Shown: piece after piece, positions 27,059 through 35,231 of the stretch | Position numbering within the stretch: the stretch's first letter is position 1 | Layout of the letters: each line of letters starts with the position of its first letter | NCBI GenBank assembly: GCA_963662765.2 | Contig: CAXXUP010000008.1 | Location: 1-64,000, forward strand | DNA from: DATMXT01 sp963662765 | Lineage (GTDB): Bacteria > Bacillota > Clostridia > Oscillospirales > Feifaniaceae | Reading direction: 5' to 3' | Length of the DNA stretch: 64,000 nt | Program-made: the position numbers and the translations under genes | Notes under the pieces: model-generated | What the model was told of the DNA's origin: nothing | Database searches by the model: none | What the model saw: the letters and a program-made list of their open reading frames with translations, nothing else

Positions 27059-27979
27059 AGTTTGCCTCCGAACTTATTAAACATTTTTTCGTGCAGCGGT
27101 GTCGCAATGCCGCACTGCCTGCCAAGCGCGATCAGCCTTCCGACGACATGGGCAAGCTCGGTGTCCTCCGGCGCTTTCCCGTAACGCAGGTCGCGATAGA
27201 GTGAGGAGACGGTGTCGGGCGGATTGCGTTCAAACTCAGCGGCATACCCGTCAACAAGGTCAGCGGGAAGTTTAACCCCCATAGCCTGCGCGACATCTAT
27301 TAGCTCCTGCCAGACGGCGCGGCAGACCACCTCATGCCCGGGGTCCGCCCGCACGGTCGAAGCCGGCCCGCCGTAAAGGCCGAAAATGACGCTGTTGCCG
27401 CACATGAGTGTAAACTTCTTCCAACTTTCAAGCACAATGTCATCCGGCAGCAGAGCCGGAATACCGGCGTCGCAGAGCAGCCGGGAGAGTTCCAGCATGG
27501 CCGGCGGCCGGGGTCCACCCATACGCATGCCCATCTTAACGGTGCTGCTTCCGGCCTCCTGCACCACATGTCCCGGTCCCTCAATGTGGGAGAATACGTG
27601 GATGATGCCGTCCGCCAGGACGCAGGGCGGCAGCAGCGGCTCCATGAGCTCCGACACCAAAAGACCGTTTAAAAGCGGCAGCACAAGGGTTTGCTCCCCG
27701 ACCATGGGGGGCGGCCGCGGCGCAGGCCGCAGTCAGCGCGTTGCCCTTGCAGGCGACAATGAGCGCGTCGACAATGCCGATTTTCGAGGCGTCCTCCTCC
27801 GCCATGGCGGGGTGGGCTACAAAACTGCCGAGCAAGGCGGAATCGACAAGGAGGCCATTTTTTTGTATGGCCTCTTTGTTTGCGCCCCGCACACAGAAAT
27901 TGGTGTCTTCGTTGACCTTCGCCAGGGCGCCACCGATAAGTCCGCCGACGCCGCCAAGGCCGAGTACCGCGATTTTCAT
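27055..27979 (-). CDS. Ketopantoate reductase (PanE/ApbA) family protein (one homopolymer frameshift)
   Basis: NADPH-dependent reductase family; the classic member makes pantoate for CoA synthesis. The start at 27979 follows AGGAGG. The Rossmann motif is KIAVLGLGGVGGLIGGALA, then DALIVACKGNAL. The C-terminal catalytic domain has WKKFTLMCGNSVIFGLYGGP, where Lys and Asn match the family active site, and the helical end SLYRDLRYGKAPEDTELAHV. A run of six G (27705-27710 on the plus strand) has a surplus base that splits the frame. The gene is translationally coupled to the B3/B4 gene. Whether it acts on ketopantoate is uncertain. Confidence 0.8.
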
Positions 27980-28090
27980 AAATTCCTCCTGTATTTGCAT
28001 TTTGGCAGCAACCGTCGGGAATTCCCTGCCGGTCTTTTTACCGCCAAAGTACTATCCTCATATCCCTTCACATAGACATGTTGCGGGGGT

Positions 28091-28945
28091 ATGCAGATGA
28101 AGTCAAAAAACAAGTTCAAGCTCATGCTTGCCGCCGGAGTCGTCCTCATCACACTTGCCGTCACTCTGGGATCGTCTGTGGCCCGCCGGGCCATCGCGCC
28201 TGCCGGCATACGGGTTCCGGTGATCATGTACCACCACATGCTCAAGGATACTTCGCGGCTTGGCCGGTACACCATCTCGCCCGCCATGTTTGAAAACGAT
28301 CTGATATATCTCAAAGAACACGGCTATGAGTCGATCTCTGTCGGACAACTCATCGACCACGCCGAGACCGGCGCGCCGCTGCCGGAAAAGCCGGTCGTCA
28401 TCACTTTCGATGACGGTTATGAGAGCTTTTACACGTATGCATGGCCGCTCTTAAAACAGTACGGCTTCAAGGCGACCCTAAGCGTCATCGGCGTATACTC
28501 CGATCAGTACTCGGAAAATCCCGACCATCACATCAACTACTCCCACGTCACGTGGGAGGAAGTGGCCGAAATGACGGCGGGCGGTCTGGTGGAAGTCGCC
28601 TGCCACTCCTACGACATGCACCGGGAGGGCGGACCCCGCCGCGGCGCGAGGCGCATGAAGGGTGAGACCGCAGAGCAGTACCGAGCGGCCTTGACTGCCG
28701 ACGTCGAGCGCTTTCAGGTCCAGCTTGAAACGTGGCTCGGCGCGAGGACCGTCATCTACACCTATCCCTTCGGAGACGTATCCGATGACGCGCTCCCCAC
28801 ATTGAAGGCACTCGGGTTCAAAGCGGCCATGACTTGCTATGAAAAGCCGAATTACTTTATAGGCTCCAAAGAGGAGCTCTACACCATCATGCGGTTCAAC
28901 CGCACCCCAAGTAAGGATGTGGCGGAGTTGGTCGGTCATGAATGA
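28091..28945 (+). CDS. Polysaccharide deacetylase family protein
   Basis: Membrane-anchored carbohydrate esterase of family 4, 284 residues. A single N-terminal hydrophobic helix (LMLAAGVVLITLAVTLGSSV) tethers it outside the cell. The NodB domain follows: VPVIMYHHML, the metal-site motif TFDDGYESF, the HSYDMH histidines, and TYPFGDVSDDALPTLKALGF. Such enzymes remove acetyl groups from peptidoglycan or other polymers, in Firmicutes often in sporulation or cell-wall maturation. The stop overlaps the start of the next small gene (ATGA). Confidence 0.88.
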   Translation: MQMKSKNKFKLMLAAGVVLITLAVTLGSSVARRAIAPAGIRVPVIMYHHMLKDTSRLGRYTISPAMFENDLIYLKEHGYESISVGQLIDHAETGAPLPEKPVVITFDDGYESFYTYAWPLLKQYGFKATLSVIGVYSDQYSENPDHHINYSHVTWEEVAEMTAGGLVEVACHSYDMHREGGPRRGARRMKGETAEQYRAALTADVERFQVQLETWLGARTVIYTYPFGDVSDDALPTLKALGFKAAMTCYEKPNYFIGSKEELYTIMRFNRTPSKDVAELVGHE

Positions 28946-29134
28946 GTTTTACACCGGAGCTTATCTATCTGCGCAGGCAGATGGAAATCGTTGAGGGTAA
29001 CTACAACGAGGCGGTGAGCTCCCCCGCCATCGAGGCCCTCATCTACGAGCGCCGGTCGATCCATTGAGCGGCAAAACGCTCTGATTTTGTCTGCAAAACA
29101 GCAGCGGTCGGAGGCGGCCGCCAAGACATCATAA
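28942..29134 (+). CDS. YaaL-like (DUF2508) small protein, probable frameshift
   Basis: Starting at 28942 the frame gives about 41 residues (FTPELIYLRRQMEIVEGNYN, then SPAIEALIYERRSI) and stops at 29067. If one base is dropped near 29060, it continues as ERQNALILSAKQQRSEAAAK and stops at 29134, 17 bases before bofA. The combined 60-odd residues match the DUF2508 pattern (a helical pair with a DPxLIDxAIYEL-like centre). The position before bofA is the same as yaaL in Bacillus. I see the pattern; the missing base is inference. Confidence 0.5.
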
Positions 29135-29151
29135 AGTAAAGGAGGCCCCTT

Positions 29152-29403
29152 ATGAAACTGACCGGTACACTTGCCTTGATCGCCGCCGTCGTGGTGGGGG
29201 TCGTGCTGCTCTCACGGCCGCTTCAGGCCGTGCTCAAAGCCATCCTGCGCGGTGTTTTGGGCATTGCGGGACTCTTTGCCTTAAACGTCGTGGGAACCCA
29301 GGTCGGCCTTGTCGTCGGCATCAACGCGGTCACGGTTCTGACAGCGGCGCTGCTGGGACTGCCCGGCATCACGGCTCTGGCCTTGATGCGGCTCGTGCTT
29401 TAA
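29152..29403 (+). CDS. bofA: BofA family pro-sigma-K processing inhibitor
   Basis: An 83-residue membrane protein with two hydrophobic helices (TLALIAAVVVGVVLLSRPLQ and then LVVGINAVTVLTAALLG). The central NVVGTQVGLVVGINAVTVL and the end GLPGITALALM match SpoBofA. In Bacillus, BofA holds the SpoIVFB protease inactive in the forespore membrane until sigma-K activation. It has a good AAAGGAGG site. Its presence places this block in an endospore-forming lineage; the actual sigma-K circuit in this organism is not shown. Confidence 0.85.
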   Translation: MKLTGTLALIAAVVVGVVLLSRPLQAVLKAILRGVLGIAGLFALNVVGTQVGLVVGINAVTVLTAALLGLPGITALALMRLVL

Positions 29404-29421
29404 GGTCGAACTCACACCGCC

Positions 29422-30228
29422 TTAACGCGGAGAGGGTGTGCGCTCCCGCAGCCTTCGCAGGATTTTCAAGCTCTCCTCAAAGGGCAGCCCATCGACGGTC
29501 TGCTCTTTTTTCCGTGACACGCCGTCGACCCCGCCTGCCGCAACGCAGGCTGCGAGAATTTGCCGCTCCTCCGAGTCTGTGGGCAGCAGGGGCAGGCCGG
29601 TCTCGGCCTGCATGAGGGCACAGAGCCCCCAGGCCCACCAGTTGGAAATGCCGGAGACCAGCGTATGGGTCGCCATACGGGCAGAAAACTGCGGGTTGAC
29701 AAGGGCCATGCCGAGCTCGTTTCCCCCGTCGCCGATGGCGATGGAGGGCGCTAGGTCGAGCAGCCAGTCGGTGTCGGCCGTCATGTAGTCGATGCGCTCG
29801 CCCCGCATGTTGCGGTAGTGTCCGTCGGCCCCCCTGCCCGGCCGTTCAATGGAGATGACAAGGTCGGCCGAAAGACCGGGGGCCGACATCCTGCCCCCCG
29901 GCAGCGGAAGGCCCAGCACCGGTGTACCCGGCGCGCAGGCCGCAAGGGCGCCCGCGACAAGGTCGGTCGACAGCCCGTCGGTGACGACCACGGGCCTCTT
30001 GCCAAGTGCCCGCAGCATGGCGGCGATGCGCGCCGCTCCGGGCGGGCCGTCTGTTTCACCGATACCGATGCCGGCAATCGGAAATCCGGTGACGACGACC
30101 ACATCCCCCGCCACAAGCAGTGCGGCCGCCACCGAAACGAGATCCGGCGGCGGCAGGTTGCGCAGTATGCCACGACCCCCCGGGTCGTGGCATACTGTTT
30201 CATAAATATATCCGTATTTCGTGTACAT
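29422..30228 (-). CDS. DUF4392 family protein (D-glutamate cyclase-like)
   Basis: A 268-residue protein matching the DUF4392 family, whose mammalian relative is D-glutamate cyclase. Key stretches are TGFPIAGIGIGETDGPPGAA near the start, SIERPGRGADGHYRNMRGER with conserved Arg, Asp and Asn in the middle, and the acid-rich IAIGDGGNELGMALV. It likely converts a D-amino acid or related lactam; the bacterial role is not established. It lies 4 bases after the HD gene at the end of the leftward run. The upstream D/L racemase at 25573 is functionally suggestive but is transcribed the other way. Confidence 0.8.
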   Translation of the reverse strand: MYTKYGYIYETVCHDPGGRGILRNLPPPDLVSVAAALLVAGDVVVVTGFPIAGIGIGETDGPPGAARIAAMLRALGKRPVVVTDGLSTDLVAGALAACAPGTPVLGLPLPGGRMSAPGLSADLVISIERPGRGADGHYRNMRGERIDYMTADTDWLLDLAPSIAIGDGGNELGMALVNPQFSARMATHTLVSGISNWWAWGLCALMQAETGLPLLPTDSEERQILAACVAAGGVDGVSRKKEQTVDGLPFEESLKILRRLRERTPSPR

Positions 30229-30231
30229 GTG

Positions 30232-30810
30232 TTAGCCCTGCGAGACGTCGCCCTTCAGCCCGATCTCTTCGGCCACTTCCCGCATGCCCATGATGACACC
30301 CTCCATGACGTCATCCGCATCCATGCCCATCATTTCGCAGCCCTGCAAAATGACCTCGCGGTTGACGCCTGCGGCGAAGTGCTTATCCTTGAACTTCTTC
30401 TTGAGGGACTTGACCTCCAGGTCAAGCACGCTCTTCGAGGGGCGCATGACGGCATTTGCCGCAACAAGGCCGGTCAGCTCGTCGATGGTGAAGACGGTCT
30501 TCTCCATGTCTGATTCGGGCTTAACATCGCAGCAAAGTCCATACCCGTGGCTTTGCACCGCCCGGATGACAATCTCGTCCACACCTTCGGCCTCCAGGAG
30601 CTCCCTAGCCTTGGCGCAGTGCTCCTCGGGGTAGAGCTGGTAGTCGAGATCGTGCAGCAGGCCAACAACGCCCCAAAGCTCGGGGTCACCGCCCATTTTT
30701 TTCGCAAAGTACCGCATGACCCCCTCAACGGCCAGGGCGTGCCGGTAGAGCGCCTCGTCGGTGTTGTACTTCTTGTAAATCGTGATGGCTTCTTCTCTTG
30801 TCGGAATCAC
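30232..30810 (-). CDS. HD-domain phosphohydrolase family protein
   Basis: A 192-residue cytoplasmic protein of the HD superfamily. The first metal-binding His is in LYRHALAVEGVMRYF and the HD pair is in VVGLLHDLDYQLYPEEH. A third His is in AVQSHGYGLCCDV and the fourth position falls in FTIDELTGLV, where Asp is conserved. This is the subfamily annotated as HDIG-domain or 'hydrolase' in Clostridia. The substrate is unknown, probably a nucleotide or phosphate ester. It lies between lysA and the DUF4392 gene, 4 bases from the latter. Confidence 0.82.
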   Translation of the reverse strand: MIPTREEAITIYKKYNTDEALYRHALAVEGVMRYFAKKMGGDPELWGVVGLLHDLDYQLYPEEHCAKARELLEAEGVDEIVIRAVQSHGYGLCCDVKPESDMEKTVFTIDELTGLVAANAVMRPSKSVLDLEVKSLKKKFKDKHFAAGVNREVILQGCEMMGMDADDVMEGVIMGMREVAEEIGLKGDVSQG

Positions 30811-30884
30811 TTTGTTGCCTCCCTCATTTTCCTGACCGCCGATATAAGCGCTGCATTTTTGCGGCCTTTTATCGGCGTTTCGTA

Positions 30885-32102
30885 TTAGTACAGCCCCTTC
30901 TGGTTTGCAAAGAGCTCTTCGAAAGAGTCTCGGCGCCGGATGAGTTTCACGGAGCCGTCCACACAGACCAGCACTTCCGCCGGACGCTGGCGGACATTAT
31001 AGTTTGAAGCCATGGCGTAGGCGTAGGCGCCGCCATTGTCCACCGAGACAAGGTCGCCCTCTTTGGCCTTGATGAGCTCACGATCCTTGCCCAGCACGTC
31101 GCCCGACTCACAGATGTTGCCGACGACAGTGGCCGTGTAGGTCTCCTTCTCGTCATCCTTGGAGAAAACCCGCATCTCGTGGTAGCTGTCGTACATGGCG
31201 GGGCGGATGAGCACATTAAAACCGAGGTCGGTGCCGATATAGTTGACGCCGTAGTTGCACTTGACGGCATGGACACCGCCCAAAAGCTCACCGCACTCTG
31301 CGACGATATATCGGCCGGGCTCAGCCTTAAACTCAATGTCCTTGTTGGGGTAGACCTTGAGAAACTCGGCTGCGACGGCGTCAAGGCGCTCCCTCATGGC
31401 GGGAATGTCGAGCCGCGTCTCGCCGGGGGCGTAGGGCATGCCGTAGCCGCCGCCAAAGTCGACAAACTCGAGGTCCTCAAATTGCATGGCGGCTGCAAGC
31501 AGATTCTTGGCGCCGTCGAGATACTTGGTCGGTTCGAGGAAGAGGGAGCCCAGATGATGGTTGATGCCGAATATCTTCACGCCGGCAGCCTTTGCAATGG
31601 TCTTGGCCTCGTCGATATCTTCAAGCGCAATGCCAAACTTGGTCTTTTTGCCGGCTGTAATGACCTTGTCGCTGTGGCCGAGTCCGATGCCGGTGTTGAG
31701 GCGCAGCGACACTTTGCCGCCGGGCGCGAGCTTACAGTAGAGTTTCAGCTGCGAAATGGAGTCGACCGAGACCCGGCAGCCCTTGTCTACGGCAAACATC
31801 ATCTCCTCGGGGGAGACGTTGTTGGCGATATAAAAGATCTCTGAGGGTTTGTAGCCTGCCTCCATGTGGGTCATAATCTCGCCGGGGGACATGGCATCGG
31901 CCCCGAGGCCGCACTCGCGGATAATTTTGAGCAGTGCGATGTTGTTATTGGCCTTGACCGAATAGCTGGCTTTATAATGCCTGTTCGGGAGCAGCGTAGC
32001 AAGCTCGGTGGCCCGCTCCCTTAAGATGTCCTCGGAATAGACATAGAGCGGTGTGCCATACTCCTGTGCAAGCTTAAATGCGAGTTCCTTCGTTAAAAAC
32101 AT
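30885..32102 (-). CDS. lysA: Diaminopimelate decarboxylase
   Basis: PLP-dependent fold-III enzyme catalysing the last step of lysine synthesis (meso-diaminopimelate to lysine). From the start at 32102 (preceded by GGAAGTG) it has 405 residues. The PLP lysine is in YKASYSVKANNN (about Lys50). The glycine loop follows as FVDFGGGYGMPY, then the AEPGRYIVAECG motif, and the catalytic cysteine in ICESGDVLGKDR near the C-terminus. An ATG 18 bases further upstream is possible. It follows mtnK by 58 bases and is probably co-transcribed. Confidence 0.93.
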   Translation of the reverse strand: MFLTKELAFKLAQEYGTPLYVYSEDILRERATELATLLPNRHYKASYSVKANNNIALLKIIRECGLGADAMSPGEIMTHMEAGYKPSEIFYIANNVSPEEMMFAVDKGCRVSVDSISQLKLYCKLAPGGKVSLRLNTGIGLGHSDKVITAGKKTKFGIALEDIDEAKTIAKAAGVKIFGINHHLGSLFLEPTKYLDGAKNLLAAAMQFEDLEFVDFGGGYGMPYAPGETRLDIPAMRERLDAVAAEFLKVYPNKDIEFKAEPGRYIVAECGELLGGVHAVKCNYGVNYIGTDLGFNVLIRPAMYDSYHEMRVFSKDDEKETYTATVVGNICESGDVLGKDRELIKAKEGDLVSVDNGGAYAYAMASNYNVRQRPAEVLVCVDGSVKLIRRRDSFEELFANQKGLY

Positions 32103-32160
32103 GGTTGTCACTTCCTGCAATGATATATTTTGTTTGTTGTTTCTTAATTCAATCTGCCAG

Positions 32161-33354
32161 TCACCGGTAAAGTTTCAGCGCTTCGAGATAGTCCCCGCCC
32201 GACATGCTCTGGAACCGGTAGGTCATAAGCTGTTTGCCGGCTGTAATACAGATGCGCTCGGCCGTGACCCTTGCCTTCTCGTCCTCGATGGTGCGTAAAT
32301 CTGCAACCCCCGCGACTCCGACTGTGCGGCGAATAAGCTCAGCGCCGCAGACGCCGGCAGCATCTGCCAGAAGCTCGCCCAAGAGCCAAGGCGCAAATCC
32401 GCGGGACCTCAGCATGGGGTCGACCGCGACCTCGTCAAAGGCCGAAAGGAACTTGCCTTTAAAGAGCTCAATGACTTCGGTGATGGTCTCCTCCACCCAA
32501 GTAATAAACTGGGCCTGTGGCGTACTTCCGGTGTAGGCGCAAGTTGCCCTCGCCCATGCGAAACAGAGGTTTGCCGTCAACATGCCGAGATCGAAGCCCA
32601 TGGGGCCGTAAAATCCGAACTCGGGGTCGAAGACCTTGGTGGACTCTTTGGTGACGAAGATGGAACCGGTGTGCAGGTCACCGTGGAGCAATGCCTCGGC
32701 CTTATTCATAAAGGTCATTTTGCACTTGGCGGCCTCGAGCCGAATGCGCTCGTCCTCGTACAGGTTCTTTTTGACCCACGCTGCGTTTGGCTCAAAAACC
32801 TTGTTGCGCCCCTCGAGGTTGAGGTAGGGCTCCGTGAAGATCAGCCGTTCGGTGATGCCGCAGAGCTCCGGGTTGACGGCCGCCTTGACCCGCTCCTTTT
32901 TCTCGGCGTGGTTCACACCGATGTCGGAGGTTTTCAGCAGCATGCCGACCATAAAATCGGTGATGTCGTCGGCAAACCGCGGAAAGGTCTCGCCCTCCAT
33001 CAGGGCTTTGCGCATGATGGTGTGGCCGGTCAGGTCCTCCATCGCGGTGGCGTTCATCTCGGAGTCGTAAAAATAGAGCTCGGGTACGACGCCTTTGGCG
33101 CATTCATTCTGAGCTTTTAAAATCTCGGCCTCAATGCGGGCGCGGTCTCTTGAATAAGGTACCTTGGATAGACGTGAGAGGTCGCCGGCCTGCTTGATGA
33201 TGACCGAGGGGCCCTCTTCCCGCCAGACGCGGAAGACATAGTTCAGGTTTCCGTCTCCGATTTCTTTAAAACTAAACTCCCCCTGCGCAAAGGCCGGGAG
33301 CTTTGCTCTGACATATTCCATGACCGTCTCTTCGGTCAGCAGATAGTAACTCAT
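32161..33354 (-). CDS. mtnK: 5-methylthioribose kinase
   Basis: Methionine-salvage kinase that phosphorylates 5-methylthioribose. It has 397 residues; the start at 33354 follows TGGAGGAAAT. The aminoglycoside-phosphotransferase fold shows GDGNLNYVFRVWREEGPSVI, IIKQAGDLSRLSKVPYSRDR, the Brenner-type loop EALLHGDLHTGSIFV and the metal-binding VFDPEFGFYGPMGFDLGML. No other salvage gene (mtnA, mtnN) lies in the window. It stands between the C45 acyltransferase and lysA in the leftward run. Confidence 0.9.
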   Translation of the reverse strand: MSYYLLTEETVMEYVRAKLPAFAQGEFSFKEIGDGNLNYVFRVWREEGPSVIIKQAGDLSRLSKVPYSRDRARIEAEILKAQNECAKGVVPELYFYDSEMNATAMEDLTGHTIMRKALMEGETFPRFADDITDFMVGMLLKTSDIGVNHAEKKERVKAAVNPELCGITERLIFTEPYLNLEGRNKVFEPNAAWVKKNLYEDERIRLEAAKCKMTFMNKAEALLHGDLHTGSIFVTKESTKVFDPEFGFYGPMGFDLGMLTANLCFAWARATCAYTGSTPQAQFITWVEETITEVIELFKGKFLSAFDEVAVDPMLRSRGFAPWLLGELLADAAGVCGAELIRRTVGVAGVADLRTIEDEKARVTAERICITAGKQLMTYRFQSMSGGDYLEALKLYR

Positions 33355-33452
33355 ATTTCCTCCAGTAGTACATTTGGTCGCGCGAGTGAAGAATATCGCC
33401 CGCGCTCACGCCGCAGCCAGCGCAGCAGCACCTGTTTTTCTATTAAATAAAA

Positions 33453-34496
33453 TCAGCCCAAAATATCGGATAAATCCCAATTTGCGCTGTACCGCTCGCC
33501 GAGCGGCTGGAACAGCAAGTCGATCTTGTCGGGGCGGCGGGTGTCAAAGCCGATGCCGCCGATGGTCACGTTGCCGCTCTCTTTCGCGGGCATAAAGAGC
33601 GAGTATTCGTCGCGGCCCTGCGGGTCTCGGAAGTTCAAAATGTCCCGAAGGCTGTTCACATCGAGGTCAGCGCCGGAATCCAGAAGATCCCGCAGCTTGT
33701 CCATGGCAAAGAGGCGGCGGAAGACAGTGTGATTTCCGTTGCCCGAAGTGCAGATGTTGTCCTTATAGTGCCCATATAAGTAGTGATTGGTGTGAACGGC
33801 GAATTTGTCAATCATGACAAAGTTCATGCCGTCTATCGAGCCCTCGACCGACATGGCCTCCCCCGTTTTTGCGTCGACCACAAAGGCGTGGAAGCCGGAG
33901 CCCCACTTGTATTCGAGGCAGCGCTTTTTGAAGTCCGAGAGGGACGCCGCCTCCGAAATATGCCGCTGGGCGAAATAACGGGGAATGCAGGTTGCGTCCG
34001 GCACCGGCTCGTGGGTGTAGTTGATGGTCTTCAGGATACCATGGCTGTTCCAGGAGTACCCGTTGCCGAAGGGCATGTTGTAAATATCGCTTGTGCACCA
34101 CCAGCCGTAGTCGGTCTTAATTTTGGCGATGGAGAGGTATCCCTCAAGGTCCTCCTCGTCCTCGTTGTGGGCGATGACGGCACTACCGTCGGCCCTTTTT
34201 GCCACCATGGAGGTGCATCCAGACGAGAGTCGGTTGAGCTCAGTGCACATCATGGCCCAAAAGACTTCGAAATCAAGCCCGGCACCCGCGGCCCTGCCCC
34301 GGCACTCCTCAACGTAGACGGGAAGCGCATCCTCAGTCAGTTCCAGAATGCGTTTTGTGGCGGCAGCGTAGACCGGGTTGTTCATTTTTTCGGCAAAGCG
34401 GGGAGCGTAGTTTTGAAGGCCCTCCCGGTACAACCTACCGGAAGCGGCGCCGTTTTCAAAGGGTGTACCTGTCAGATAGGCAAAATGCGCCTTCAT
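33453..34496 (-). CDS. C45 family acyltransferase/peptidase (AAT-like Ntn hydrolase)
   Basis: A 347-residue protein related to acyl-CoA:6-aminopenicillanate acyltransferase. Family members autoprocess before a cysteine that becomes the N-terminal nucleophile. Here that is Gly-Cys94 in RLSSGCTSMVAK. Other blocks are VIAHNEDEEDLEGYL, GNGYSWNSHGILKTINYTHE, the GMNFVMIDKFAVHTNHYLYG region and RDEYSLFMPAKESGNVTIGG. Its start shares one base with the upstream LUD stop (TGATG), a sign of translational coupling. The substrate is unknown; relatives act on acyl amides such as acyl-homoserine lactones or bile-acid conjugates. Confidence 0.82.
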   Translation of the reverse strand: MKAHFAYLTGTPFENGAASGRLYREGLQNYAPRFAEKMNNPVYAAATKRILELTEDALPVYVEECRGRAAGAGLDFEVFWAMMCTELNRLSSGCTSMVAKRADGSAVIAHNEDEEDLEGYLSIAKIKTDYGWWCTSDIYNMPFGNGYSWNSHGILKTINYTHEPVPDATCIPRYFAQRHISEAASLSDFKKRCLEYKWGSGFHAFVVDAKTGEAMSVEGSIDGMNFVMIDKFAVHTNHYLYGHYKDNICTSGNGNHTVFRRLFAMDKLRDLLDSGADLDVNSLRDILNFRDPQGRDEYSLFMPAKESGNVTIGGIGFDTRRPDKIDLLFQPLGERYSANWDLSDILG

Positions 34497-35137
34497 CAAT
34501 ATCCGAGCTCCTCTTCGACCAGCACCACCTTGACTCTGCCCGGCATGGTCTGGCGGCCGGAGACCGTGTATTGATTGCAGATGCGGGTGTCGCCCTTGCA
34601 GTCCATGCACCGGCCGGTGGCAACGCAGGGGGTCTTGCAGGAAAGGCGCGCCGTGTTGGCGGGGGCGGCCACCGTCTCGATGCGGTAAATGGCCTCCTCG
34701 ACGTCCTCGACAATCTTGTTGTACCCGGCGATGACGATGACACTTTTCGGACCATAGATCATGGCGGCCACGCGGTTGCCGTTGCCGTCGACGTTGACGA
34801 GCCGTCCGTCCTCGGTGACGGCGTTGGCCGAAGCGAGGTAGACGTCCGAGAAGAGCGACTGGCGGAAAATCTCGCGGGTCTGCTCGCCCGTAAGCCCCTT
34901 CTCGTACCGGTCCAAAAGCTTGCAGCCGTTCGTGTGCAGCCAGTCGATGACGCCGGTCTCAAACAGCGTCATAGAGCCGCCGATGCCGACGATGTCGCCC
35001 TCGCCGATAAAGCCCGCAATGGCGGGAATGACATCCTCTTTGGCGCCCACCCGAACGACTGTGAAGCCGTTCTTTTCAAGCGCGGCCGCAGCGCGGTCCA
35101 TCCTCTTGTCGATTACGGATTTTAAGTTTTTGTCCAT
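34496..35137 (-). CDS. LUD domain protein (LutC/YkgG-like)
   Basis: A 213-residue protein of the LUD family, related to lactate-utilisation subunits. The start at 35137 follows AAGGAAGTG. Characteristic stretches are DIVGIGGSMTLFETGVIDWL, SDVYLASANAVTEDGRLVN and GPKSVIVIAGYNKIVEDVEE. Near the C-terminus is a cysteine group (CKTPCVATGRCMDCKGDTRIC) as in clostridial LUD proteins, possibly an Fe-S or metal site. The partner genes lutA and lutB are not present here; instead it is coupled to the C45 acyltransferase. Confidence 0.85.
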   Translation of the reverse strand: MDKNLKSVIDKRMDRAAAALEKNGFTVVRVGAKEDVIPAIAGFIGEGDIVGIGGSMTLFETGVIDWLHTNGCKLLDRYEKGLTGEQTREIFRQSLFSDVYLASANAVTEDGRLVNVDGNGNRVAAMIYGPKSVIVIAGYNKIVEDVEEAIYRIETVAAPANTARLSCKTPCVATGRCMDCKGDTRICNQYTVSGRQTMPGRVKVVLVEEELGY

Positions 35138-35178
35138 CGTCGCACTTCCTTTATACAAAATATAATCCTTAAGTATTC

Positions 35179-35206
35179 ATTATAGCGGTTCAAAAGTGAT
35201 TGTCAA
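35179..35206 (-). promoter_or_regulatory. Sigma-70-type promoter for the LUD gene
   Basis: On the minus strand TTGACA (35206-35201) and TATAAT (35184-35179) are 16 bases apart, both perfect consensus, about 40 bases before the LUD start. It separates rmuC from the downstream leftward run. Confidence 0.75.
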
Positions 35207-35231
35207 TTCATAAACAGGCCTCCTGCCGCCC

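Noticed and set aside
27386..28075. Rightward 229-aa ORF
   Set aside because: Antisense to the ketopantoate-reductase-like gene, with no family features.
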